Source of the DNA: Opitutaceae bacterium EW11 | GTDB taxonomy: Bacteria > Verrucomicrobiota > Verrucomicrobiia > Opitutales > Opitutaceae | Direction: 5' to 3' | Assembly: GCA_003054665.1 (NCBI GenBank) | Contig: QAYY01000013.1 | Coordinates: forward strand, 310,001 to 374,000 | DNA: 64,000 bases | Shown: positions 27,287-35,164 of the stretch, in pieces | How the letters are laid out: each line of letters opens with the position of its first letter | How positions within the stretch are numbered: the first letter of the stretch is position 1 | Notes under the pieces: model-generated | Told to the model about the DNA's origin: nothing | Seen by the model: the letters and a program-made list of their open reading frames with translations, nothing else | Database searches by the model: none | Position numbers and translations under genes: made by a program

Positions 27287-28434
27287 GCGATCACGAACAC
27301 TTCATGCATCGGGCCTTGGAACTGGCTCGGAAAGGGTGGGGAACGACTCATCCGAACCCGATGGTCGGCGCGGTCATCGTCGAAGACGGGCAAATCGTCG
27401 CGGAGGGTTTTCACGCCCAGGATGGCGGTCCGCATGCGGAGCGCGTCGCGCTCGCGGCGTTGGGTCGCGACCCGAAACCCGGGGCTGCGATGTACGTGAC
27501 GCTCGAGCCGTGCAGCACCCACGGACGCACGGGAGCGTGCACCGAGGCCATCAAGGCCGCGGGAATCCGAACAGTCGTTGTCGGAGCAACCGACCCATTT
27601 GGCGACCATGCCGGGCGTGGCCTGGAGGTTCTGCGTACTGCCGGCGTAGAGGTTACAGCAGGCGTGCTCGAGCGGGAGTGCACGGACCTCAATCTCATCT
27701 ACAACCATTGGGTTACCCACCGCACACCACTGATCGCGGCCAAGTCCGCGCTCACGCTAGATGGGAAGATCGCGACGCGAACGGGAGACTCGAAATGGAT
27801 TACCGGCGAAGCCGCACGGTCCGACGTCATGGAGTGGCGCCGTCTCTTCCCGGCCATCGCTGTCGGCGCGGGCACGGTCCTTCGCGACAACCCCAAACTC
27901 ACCGCACGACGCGGCGATGAGGAGTGGTCGCCGATCCGGTTTGTCTTCGATGGGCTGCTCAGAACGGTGACCGATCGAACCCTGCCGCAGGTCTATACGG
28001 ACCGTTACCATGACCGGACGATCGTGGTGACCACGCCTCATGGGGGCCTTGGCTACGTGCGAAAATTGCGCGACATGGGTGTTAAGGTCTGGTGCCTGCC
28101 GTCCCCGACGCAGCGCGTTTCGATGGCCGAATTCCGCAACCGTTGCGTACAGGAGAAGATATCGGGTGTGTACGTCGAGGGAGGCACGCAATTGGTGAGC
28201 GAGTTTCTGCAGGAGCGGCAGATCGACTATTTTTTTATGTACCGCGCTCCCATCCTGCTGGCCGACGAGAAAGCCAAGCCTGGTTACTCGGGATTGCGGA
28301 CGGAGAAGCTGGACCAGGCGATTCGGCTGACGGAGGTGCGGCACGCGGCCTTCGGCGACGACCAGCTGATCCGAGGCCGCGTGGCGTACCCCTCGAAGAT
28401 GCACGTGGATGAAACTATATTTAGCATCGGGTAA
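27283..28434 (+). CDS. ribD: Bifunctional riboflavin deaminase/reductase RibD
   Basis: RibD deaminates the pyrimidine formed by GTP cyclohydrolase II and then reduces its ribose. The 383-residue protein has the N-terminal CMP-deaminase-like domain: HPNPMVGAVIVEDG, the zinc site PHAER, and EPCSTHGRTGACTEAI. The C-terminal DHFR-like reductase has LKSALTLDGK-type AAKSALTLDGKIAT, SKWITGEAARSDVM and YVEGGTQLVSEFL. It overlaps the MBL gene by four bases upstream and rdgB by 26 bases downstream. The other rib genes are not in the window. Confidence 0.95.
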   Translation: MSDHEHFMHRALELARKGWGTTHPNPMVGAVIVEDGQIVAEGFHAQDGGPHAERVALAALGRDPKPGAAMYVTLEPCSTHGRTGACTEAIKAAGIRTVVVGATDPFGDHAGRGLEVLRTAGVEVTAGVLERECTDLNLIYNHWVTHRTPLIAAKSALTLDGKIATRTGDSKWITGEAARSDVMEWRRLFPAIAVGAGTVLRDNPKLTARRGDEEWSPIRFVFDGLLRTVTDRTLPQVYTDRYHDRTIVVTTPHGGLGYVRKLRDMGVKVWCLPSPTQRVSMAEFRNRCVQEKISGVYVEGGTQLVSEFLQERQIDYFFMYRAPILLADEKAKPGYSGLRTEKLDQAIRLTEVRHAAFGDDQLIRGRVAYPSKMHVDETIFSIG

Positions 28435-29005
28435 CGCCCACAAGGCGCAGGAATTCCAGGCTCTCGCAGATGCTTCGGGTGCCGAGATGCAGGTGCTCTC
28501 GGCTCGCTCGCTGGGCGGAATGCCGTCCGTGGTCGAGGACACCGGCACTTTCGTGGGCAATGCCCGAAAGAAAGCCCATGCCTTACGTGTCTTGGCTCCC
28601 GCGGACGCTTGGGTTCTGGCGGACGACAGCGGCCTCTGTGTGGATGCGCTGAGTGGCGCCCCCGGAGTCGAGTCGGCCTATTATGCCGGCCCGCAGAGTG
28701 ATGGAGCTGCCAATCTGGCGAAACTTCTTCACGTGCTGCGCGACGTTCCGGGCGAACGCCGTCGTGCGCATTTTGTATGCGTGCTCGTGTTGCTGAGTCC
28801 CACGGGCAAGGAACAGATCTTCGAAGGCCGTTGCAACGGCACGCTTGCGGAAGAGGCGAGGGGAGACCACGGCTTCGGCTATGACCCGATTTTCATTCCG
28901 GATGGTCGCAAAAAGAGCCTCGCCGAAATGAGCGAGGCTCAGAAAAACGCCCTCAGCCACAGGGCGAGGGCGTGGATGGAGTTGCGGAAAGCTTTGGTTG
29001 GCTAG
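28409..29005 (+). CDS. rdgB: XTP/dITP diphosphatase (non-canonical purine NTP pyrophosphatase)
   Basis: Removes dITP, XTP and ITP from the nucleotide pool. The 198-residue protein opens with KLYLASGNAHKAQEF and has WVLADDSGLCVDAL, GAPGVESAYYAG, GFGYDPIFIPDG, SLAEMSEAQKNALSHRARA, all hallmark RdgB/Ham1 blocks. The start overlaps ribD by 26 bases. Its 3' end overlaps the opposing PilX-like gene by four bases and contains two terminator-like hairpins for that gene, so the DNA encoding the conserved C-terminal motif also seems to serve as a transcription stop. Confidence 0.95.
   Translation: MKLYLASGNAHKAQEFQALADASGAEMQVLSARSLGGMPSVVEDTGTFVGNARKKAHALRVLAPADAWVLADDSGLCVDALSGAPGVESAYYAGPQSDGAANLAKLLHVLRDVPGERRRAHFVCVLVLLSPTGKEQIFEGRCNGTLAEEARGDHGFGYDPIFIPDGRKKSLAEMSEAQKNALSHRARAWMELRKALVG
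28910..28940 (-). terminator. Terminator-like hairpin inside rdgB (second of a pair)
   Basis: On the minus strand GAGCCTCGC pairs perfectly with GCGAGGCTC around an 8-base loop and is followed by TTTTT. It lies within the rdgB codons for SLAEMSEA, about 60 bases downstream of the PilX-like stop. Confidence 0.75.
28943..28972 (-). terminator. Terminator-like hairpin inside rdgB (first of a pair)
   Basis: On the minus strand CGCCCTC pairs with GAGGGCG around an 11-base loop and is followed by TTTTT. It starts 30 bases beyond the PilX-like stop, inside the rdgB codons for ALSHRARA. Together with the next hairpin it forms a tandem terminator for the pilin operon. Confidence 0.7.
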
Positions 29006-31698
29006 GGGACCATTCCGTATTTCTGGAGGTCTTTAAGGTCGTCGCTGTTGCCGGTCCGGAGAATCTTGAAGTTTGTTGTCCGGTACGAGTAGGCCATCGG
29101 GGTTCCGGGAGGAAACTGACCTAGGGCGAGGAATTGATGGAATCGAACTGCGGCAATAGCGAACGCTCCATGCGCATGGTAGTAATGCTCGATAACCGTT
29201 CCCGTGTCTCGCCCGTACGCCTGTTTGATGTGCTGGATTTCGCTATGAAACATGCCGACCACGGATCCTTTGAAGATGATTGGGTTGGCTTTCGTGGTGC
29301 TCATCTTGTCATAGAGCGATTTGTAGTTTTCCAAGGCGTGGATGAAGAACTCGAAGATCGGGTACTCACCTGTCGCAATACACGCCGAAATTTCGACGTA
29401 ATTAATCACCGGGCGGTTATTGATGGAGGCGTTGGCTGTGCCGATGAAACTCTTTTCGCGATTCACACCCTTGATGCTTCCGACCGTGATATACTTGCCC
29501 CACTCGTTTGAGAGAACCGTATAGGTATCGCAGAAGATCGCAGCCGGAATTTCATCCTCGCTATCAGCAGTCGCATAGGTTCCCGGCTGATTGCTCGTAA
29601 TGTTGGTGCCCGTCAGGTAGTTGCCGTCGGCGTTGTAGTTTCCGACGGTATAGACGGCGCCGTTGGTGGCGATCGTGAAGCCCAAGGGCGTGTACTTACC
29701 TTTGGAATCCTTGATGGTAGACGCCGGGATGTTCGGGAGCTTCGACCCGTTGACCAACTGCACGGCAGGGATGGCATAGCGGGGGTTTTGCAGCGTAGCG
29801 TCGGAATAGTCCGTCGGGTACTGCCTAAGCTCCGGGGCAATGGGCACGATCTTGTCCTCGCGGTTTTTTCGGCCTTCGGTATCGAGCGGACCCGAACGGT
29901 CGGGGTGAAGGAGTTCAACGTTCTTTGCCAGTCTAAACTGGTAGCTCACCACGCCACCCAGATCGTTCTTTCTGCTTAGATCGGGTTCGAGCGAGGTCGG
30001 GAATTCCACATAGATGATGCCGTTCCATTCATTCTGAAGATACCCCGCGTCAACGTTCCTAATCTTGAAACCATATTTGCCGTCGCTATCTCCAAGGCGG
30101 AATATTTTGTCGTTACCGGTGAGTGTGTTGGGATTCGCTTCCATCACATGCTTGAGCTCTTCGAGATCGATGGTCAGCGGTTGTACACCTCGGCCCAGAC
30201 GCGCGTCGTGCAGGCCGGTATCTACTTTGCTGGTAGACGTATTGTATTTGTACTTCTCCAGGCGATAGTCAGCAGGAGTCGCGCCCGGAGTGACGCTGAT
30301 GTACTTGTACTGACCATTCTGATCTTTTGCGAAATGCTTTGAGAGGTCGGGATCGTAGCGAGCGATGCCGATTGCTGCGGTCGGGAGCATCACGCGCTGA
30401 TCCGGAAGCTTCGCGGTGCCTCGGTAGGCTCGCACGATAAAGAGATCGGCCAAGTTGGCGGCTTCAGCGGCCGTCGCGACGGTGTTCCCGTTGGCATCTT
30501 TCAGCTTCGACATGAAGTTGTCGCAGGCTTCGATCGACAGAATAAGGGAAGCTTGGGCTTCGAGGTTGTAGATATTCCCCGGTTTGTAGCCAGGGTGGGT
30601 GTCCGGGAGAACGGGTTCGATCAGGGCGTAAGGGCCGTTGGTAAACTCGTTTTTCCCGGTGGTGGATTTGACGTCTTGGAGGTATCCGTCGGCGCCCGTG
30701 GGGGTGATCTGCGGAACGGAGTGCGAAACATCCTCGAGATTGCCGTTGAATCGTTCGGAGGCCTTCGTCTTCCAATCGGTCATTCGGGAATCGAAGTTGT
30801 TCGGCACGGTGGCGTATGGGTCAGGCGCGTTGGATCCGCCGATCAGAATCTTGATTTGGCCGGATCCGCCGGTCGCAACCGGTTTTAGGTTACTATAAGT
30901 AAAGTCGAGTTCGCCCTTGCTGTTGACAGGGCAGTAAGCGTAGCCGTCGACTCCCGTGCCGCCAGCATCGAAAGTGGAGCCTCTATAGAAGCGCGCGCCG
31001 GCGGACATTCTTCCGTTGTAGAGCGCCGTGTCGTCGTCGTGGGCATTGAGCAGCAAATTGCCATTTGTGTGAATTGAGCCCATGGGCCGGTAGCCACGGT
31101 GCAGGTGAAGCTGGCCTTGGAAGAATATGGCGTGCTGGAAAAGGGGCACCCGCCGGAGCGCGATGTCTTTCTCGACGTACGCGGTCTGCTCCTGCTTACC
31201 GGATTCCGCGGAAACCTTCGCGCAGACGGGTACGGTGCTCTCGTAAACCCACTGGTTGCGGTTGGGATCATTGGAATAGGCGGGATCTTTGCCGTTCACA
31301 AACCAGGCTCCGTTTTTCTGGGTTTCCGGGGCGCCGACTCGTACCGTAGCGCCTGTGAGGGAGATAGGCCCTGGTGTGGTGGAAAACGAAGTCGTGGAAG
31401 GGACGGTTCCTTTGAAAAACTCCTCGCTTCCGGCTGGAAAGGTGAACTCGAGGGACCCGGACGTCGGGACCGATGCCGCTCCCGTGAGTGAATTAGTCTC
31501 GATATCGTTGATGACATACGAGTATGCCGCATCCGCGGCAGACTCCGCCGCGTTATAGGCATGAACCTGCAGTTCCTTGCGCAAGGTCAGGTTGCGCTGG
31601 AACCCGAGGAGATTCATCAGTGAAAAAATGATAATCGCAACGATGATCGTGATGATCATTACAGCCGCGATAGCTGAGCCCTGTTTGGACCGGTTCAT
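29002..31698 (-). CDS. Large PilX-like pilus-assembly/secreted protein (898 aa)
   Basis: An 898-residue protein anchored by one N-terminal hydrophobic helix (about 8-30: GSAIAAVMIITIIVAIIIFS). The basic lead and Gly-Ser junction resemble PilX/GspK-type minor pilins, which often lack the Glu at position 5. The helix continues into LRKELQVHAYNAAESAADAAY, the usual amphipathic pilin stem. The long remainder is beta-rich and extracellular-looking, with HAIFFQGQLHLHRGYRPMGSIHTNGNLLLNAHDD reminiscent of a PilX/DUF pilus-assembly core. It is much longer than ordinary PilX (about 200 residues). The PilW- and PilV-like genes lie directly upstream. It is probably a tip or adhesin component; no adhesin domain is recognised. 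Confidence 0.75.
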   Translation of the reverse strand: MNRSKQGSAIAAVMIITIIVAIIIFSLMNLLGFQRNLTLRKELQVHAYNAAESAADAAYSYVINDIETNSLTGAASVPTSGSLEFTFPAGSEEFFKGTVPSTTSFSTTPGPISLTGATVRVGAPETQKNGAWFVNGKDPAYSNDPNRNQWVYESTVPVCAKVSAESGKQEQTAYVEKDIALRRVPLFQHAIFFQGQLHLHRGYRPMGSIHTNGNLLLNAHDDDTALYNGRMSAGARFYRGSTFDAGGTGVDGYAYCPVNSKGELDFTYSNLKPVATGGSGQIKILIGGSNAPDPYATVPNNFDSRMTDWKTKASERFNGNLEDVSHSVPQITPTGADGYLQDVKSTTGKNEFTNGPYALIEPVLPDTHPGYKPGNIYNLEAQASLILSIEACDNFMSKLKDANGNTVATAAEAANLADLFIVRAYRGTAKLPDQRVMLPTAAIGIARYDPDLSKHFAKDQNGQYKYISVTPGATPADYRLEKYKYNTSTSKVDTGLHDARLGRGVQPLTIDLEELKHVMEANPNTLTGNDKIFRLGDSDGKYGFKIRNVDAGYLQNEWNGIIYVEFPTSLEPDLSRKNDLGGVVSYQFRLAKNVELLHPDRSGPLDTEGRKNREDKIVPIAPELRQYPTDYSDATLQNPRYAIPAVQLVNGSKLPNIPASTIKDSKGKYTPLGFTIATNGAVYTVGNYNADGNYLTGTNITSNQPGTYATADSEDEIPAAIFCDTYTVLSNEWGKYITVGSIKGVNREKSFIGTANASINNRPVINYVEISACIATGEYPIFEFFIHALENYKSLYDKMSTTKANPIIFKGSVVGMFHSEIQHIKQAYGRDTGTVIEHYYHAHGAFAIAAVRFHQFLALGQFPPGTPMAYSYRTTNFKILRTGNSDDLKDLQKYGMVP

Positions 31699-31702
31699 GT
31701 CG

Positions 31703-32347
31703 TTAGTTCCTTACGATGAATGATGCCTCGATCAGTTTGGCATCTTTGGTGAGTTTGTTTGTTCCCTCCCGTGCCAGGAAGGCGATGTGCGCATAGCTGG
31801 GAGCGAGAAAATAGAATACCTTGCCTCCTGATTTAATCGGTTCGATTCCGTCGGCTTGCGGCTCTAGGGAGAAGTTGCCCTTGTTATTGATGAGTATGTC
31901 CTCAAGTGAGGCCGGGGTCGGTGTCTGCTCGGCTGAGCTCACTTCGTATTCGAATTTATACAGCGTCTTTTTGTCCTCTTTGTAGAGATAGCCGATAATC
32001 CGGCTGTAGCTTGGATTCGTATTGGGGTTCGAGCCGGAAGGAATGTAACTTCTGCTAAAAATCAGCAGATTTCCCTGCGAAGTCGGGGTTGTGATGCGTT
32101 TCTCGAAGGTCAGGGAGGTAGTCACCAGATCATCGTAGATCGCCATCCCGTTTGCCTGGCGTGAGTCGAGCATGAGACGACTCGTCAGACTCCACTGATC
32201 CATGTTGTTTTGACTAATGGCTGTGCCTTTCAGCGTGGCGCGTGTGCTCTCCACAATGAAATAGGCGGTGATTCCGAGGATGGTGACGGCGATCGCAGAG
32301 GCGATCATCACCTCAGGCAGGGAGAATGCTAGTCGGGAGCGACGCAT
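31703..32347 (-). CDS. PilW/GspJ-like minor pseudopilin
   Basis: A 214-residue type IV pilin-like protein. A short basic leader is followed by AFSLPEVMIASAIAVTILG: a prepilin peptidase site with Ala rather than Gly before the cleavage, Phe at +1 and Glu at +5. The remainder is a globular domain with the W/J-type length. The ATG at 32347 was chosen for the short leader; the frame is open further up. It lies four bases ahead of the PilX-like gene and 22 bases after the PilV-like gene, so the three form an operon. Confidence 0.82.
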   Translation of the reverse strand: MRRSRLAFSLPEVMIASAIAVTILGITAYFIVESTRATLKGTAISQNNMDQWSLTSRLMLDSRQANGMAIYDDLVTTSLTFEKRITTPTSQGNLLIFSRSYIPSGSNPNTNPSYSRIIGYLYKEDKKTLYKFEYEVSSAEQTPTPASLEDILINNKGNFSLEPQADGIEPIKSGGKVFYFLAPSYAHIAFLAREGTNKLTKDAKLIEASFIVRN

Positions 32348-32369
32348 GGTTGGGAGAGTTGTTTCGGCC

Positions 32370-33029
32370 TCAGGTGGCGGGCGCCTTTTGGCGTAGAAGT
32401 GCGCTCGTGTTGGGTATGACGAGGCGGACATTCCCATATCTCCAGGTTGTGGATATACCTGGCGCCTTCCACCGATAGACTATGATGGCCTCGAAATACT
32501 GCCGTTTGGGCATTGTTAGGAGGGATTCGTTTTTCGTGAGAGAGAGCCATAGCTCCATCGGAATCGTGGACGTGGTATCCGTATTGATCGGGAGCTGGAC
32601 CTGGCTCCACGCGGAGCTGATTTCCACGCCGTCCTTGACGTTAATACGGAGTTTAATCGGGCGATGGCCGAAGGGGACGTCCGTGTCTGCAGGTAGCGGA
32701 GTATAAGTCGGGTCGACGATGTAGACACGCAGGTCCGTCGGTGTGGACGAGGTCGCCGTGCCATGGGCGGTCACGAGATCGGCCCAGCCGATTGCGCGCA
32801 CGCGCTCCAATACTCCCAGAGCGGTAGTCACCGTTTGGGTACGATAAGTCATCAGCTTTGCGTCCCGGATGTTGTGGACGAACGAACTCGAGAGGCCGAC
32901 CGTCAGTATCACGAGCAGAACCGAGGCGACGAGGACTTCTGTCAGCGTCATACCAGAGCGGGCCCATTTGTGCGGGCTCACGAACGAACGCTGCAGTCTG
33001 GGCGTTGGGGAGATTTCCTTCGGTTGCAC
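32370..33029 (-). CDS. PilV/GspI-like minor pseudopilin
   Basis: A 219-residue pilin-like protein. The prepilin motif SGMTLTEVLVASVLLVIL places the cut after Gly26, with Glu at +5, followed by a hydrophobic helix. The leader of 26 residues is long and needs a GTG start at 33029; no nearer start keeps the cleavage site. It is first in the minor-pilin operon. The type IV pilus core genes (pilA, pilB, pilC, pilQ) are not in the window. Confidence 0.8.
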   Translation of the reverse strand: MQPKEISPTPRLQRSFVSPHKWARSGMTLTEVLVASVLLVILTVGLSSSFVHNIRDAKLMTYRTQTVTTALGVLERVRAIGWADLVTAHGTATSSTPTDLRVYIVDPTYTPLPADTDVPFGHRPIKLRINVKDGVEISSAWSQVQLPINTDTTSTIPMELWLSLTKNESLLTMPKRQYFEAIIVYRWKAPGISTTWRYGNVRLVIPNTSALLRQKAPAT

Positions 33030-33088
33030 GTATCCAGATTACGCCAGTGCAAGCCGGGGAAACAGGGGTGAACCGCCCGTTATTTGGA

Positions 33089-33116
33089 CCCTACCCGACT
33101 AGGGCCGATCGGCCCT
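33089..33116. promoter_or_regulatory. Overlapping palindromes upstream of the minor-pilin operon
   Basis: CCCTA-N6-TAGGG (33089-33104) runs into a perfect 16-bp palindrome AGGGCCGATCGGCCCT (33101-33116). They lie in the 93-base gap between the response-regulator stop and the PilV-like start. They may be an operator or a cruciform; they are unlikely to be a terminator because no T-run follows. Confidence 0.4.
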
Positions 33117-33122
33117 GCAATG

Positions 33123-33779
33123 TCAGCGCTGCTCGGAACTCACGAACATCGCCACCGCCTGCGAGCGGCGGCTTACCGCGAGTTTATCGAAGATATTCGC
33201 GAGGTAGTTTTTCACAGTCTTCTCGCTCAAGTTCAGTTCCACGCCGACTTCTTTGTTGGTTTTCCCCTCGGCGATCAACGACAGGACTCGACGCTCTTGC
33301 GCGGACAGACTCTCGAGTGGCTTTGACGCGCCGCCAGCCGTCTTGACGAGCTTCATCACGCGTGCCGTGACCGCCGGGTCGAGAATGGATTTTCCGGCAG
33401 CAACATCGAAGATCGCCTGGATCAATCCGCGGCCATTGATCTCCTTCAGAAGGTATCCGTGGCCTCCACAGCGGATCGCTTCGTCGACGAGCTTGTCGTC
33501 GACAACCGACGTAAGAAAAAGAACGCGGCACTCCGGAAGGCTCTGGAGAATCCGTCGACACGCATCGAAGCCGGTTCCGTCCGGCAGTCGGATGTCCATG
33601 AGCACCACTTCCGGTTTTTCCGTTCCTGAAACCGCAAGTGATTGAGCGACATTGCCCGCTTCGCCGACGATCCGAATCATCGGTTCGGGAGTCAGAAGTG
33701 TGCGCAAGCCCATCCGGACCACTTCGCTGTCGTCCACGATCACCAAACGGATCGGTTTTGTCGGAAGGGTGGAGTTCAT
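33123..33779 (-). CDS. NarL/LuxR-family response regulator
   Basis: A 218-residue response regulator. The receiver domain has the acidic pair Asp16-Asp17, phospho-acceptor Asp62 in VLMDIRLPDG and the Lys of GYLLKE. The C-terminal LuxR helix-turn-helix covers about 150-215: LSAQERRVLSLIAEGKTNKEVGVELNLSEKTVKNYLANIFDKL. The ATG at 33779 overlaps the histidine kinase stop by four bases, so kinase and regulator are made together. The minor-pilin genes lie just downstream on the same strand and are plausible targets. Confidence 0.93.
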   Translation of the reverse strand: MNSTLPTKPIRLVIVDDSEVVRMGLRTLLTPEPMIRIVGEAGNVAQSLAVSGTEKPEVVLMDIRLPDGTGFDACRRILQSLPECRVLFLTSVVDDKLVDEAIRCGGHGYLLKEINGRGLIQAIFDVAAGKSILDPAVTARVMKLVKTAGGASKPLESLSAQERRVLSLIAEGKTNKEVGVELNLSEKTVKNYLANIFDKLAVSRRSQAVAMFVSSEQR

Positions 33780-35032
33780 GAGTGTGCGGCTGAGACGACG
33801 GGCAGCGTCACCACGATTCGGGTGCCGGCTCCAGGGGTGCTGGAGCACCGGACGTTCGCCGAAAGATGCTCGGCCCTTGCCTGCATGTTGTCGAGCCCAT
33901 GGCCCCGCGTTGCACGGTCGAGGTCGAAGCCTCGCCCGTTGTCCTGGACGGCCAAAGCGATTTCTCCCTGGCTCTCGTGCAGGCGCACGGAGATCTCGGT
34001 CGCATGACCATGCCGAAGGCTGTTGCTGATCGCTTCACGGACGATCTGGAGAAGGTCGGCATGCTGGCTCTCGTCCACCTTGGCCGCTGCGGATTCGTCG
34101 ACGCGGATATCGAACTGGACCTGCTTTCCTGCTGCGAGGGTATCGGCGATCGATCGGACGGCTTCGGAAAAGGTCTGCCGATGAAGGTTCTCGGGAGACA
34201 AACCAAGAATATAGCTGCGTACATCCCGGATCGTCGTGTTCAGCATCTTGAGCGCTGTTTCGAGCTGCTGGCCGGCAAGTTTCGGGTCGGTCCCGGTCGA
34301 TTTCTGCGCCGCCTCGAGCGTGAGCCCGGTGGCGTAGAGTGATTGAATGATGCCGTCGTGCAGGTCGTGGCCGAGTCGGATTTTCTCCTCCAGCGCACGA
34401 TTCAGAAGAACCTGCTGGAAGTTGAGATCCTCCTGAATGCGCAGGCGCTCGTTTCGCTCCCTTTCCAACTCCGCTCCCTGTTCGACTGAAACGCGGGCCA
34501 GTCTGGCGAGGCTGTTCATCTCCGCCCGGAACGGCGTGGGAGGTCCGCCAGCTTCCGAGCTCTTGTTCTCCCGGGTGGCGAGGAAGACGACGGCCACAAG
34601 CAACAAGAGCAGCGTGAGCGAAAGGAGCAGAAGCACGATTGCCACGCGCTGGTACAGCGCGAGCAGCTTGGCGGAGTGCGGCGTGTCGTATTCGACGCGG
34701 ACGATGTGCCTTTGGCCGGCAGCGATTCCCGGCTGCGCCGTATCGAAAGACCAAATGCGGTGGCGCATCGCCGGATCGCCCTGAGGGGGATCGAGCACGA
34801 GATGGCCGCCCACCGCGCGGGCAAGCGAGGTTTCCACGTCAGGGCTCCACGGCACGGGCCCCGGCTTGGCCAACTCCAGGATCTGCTCAAACTGACCGCG
34901 GCGAAGCTGCAGAAACTCGTTTCGCACCTTCTCGTATTGCTTCCCGGCCCACCGTTCGCCCAGGGCGCTTCCCGCGACCAGGAGAAGGACGAGTCCGACG
35001 AGCAATCCGAGCAATCGAGTGACGGTGTTCAT
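33776..35032 (-). CDS. NarX/DegS-type sensor histidine kinase
   Basis: A 418-residue membrane kinase. Transmembrane helices at about 5-22 and 128-152 bracket a roughly 105-residue periplasmic sensor with no recognised domain. A coiled region (170-215) leads to the HisKA_3 box GHDLHDGIIQSLYATG, with His225 as phospho-site. The ATPase N-box is REAISNSLRHG (332-342) and the G-box is QDNGRGFD near 364, followed by GHGLDNMQARAEHL. It pairs with the NarL-type regulator it overlaps. The signal is unknown. Confidence 0.92.
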   Translation of the reverse strand: MNTVTRLLGLLVGLVLLLVAGSALGERWAGKQYEKVRNEFLQLRRGQFEQILELAKPGPVPWSPDVETSLARAVGGHLVLDPPQGDPAMRHRIWSFDTAQPGIAAGQRHIVRVEYDTPHSAKLLALYQRVAIVLLLLSLTLLLLLVAVVFLATRENKSSEAGGPPTPFRAEMNSLARLARVSVEQGAELERERNERLRIQEDLNFQQVLLNRALEEKIRLGHDLHDGIIQSLYATGLTLEAAQKSTGTDPKLAGQQLETALKMLNTTIRDVRSYILGLSPENLHRQTFSEAVRSIADTLAAGKQVQFDIRVDESAAAKVDESQHADLLQIVREAISNSLRHGHATEISVRLHESQGEIALAVQDNGRGFDLDRATRGHGLDNMQARAEHLSANVRCSSTPGAGTRIVVTLPVVSAAHS

Positions 35033-35164
35033 CGGGGAAAAAAGGCGGCCGAGTCATGGCTAACCTGCCCGGCTATCGCTTCGCAAGAGCGGGCAGTGAG
35101 GGCACCAATTTTCATAACGTTTGGACTTTTCCGGGGCGGCCGCTTTGTTTGGACGGCTCTCCGC

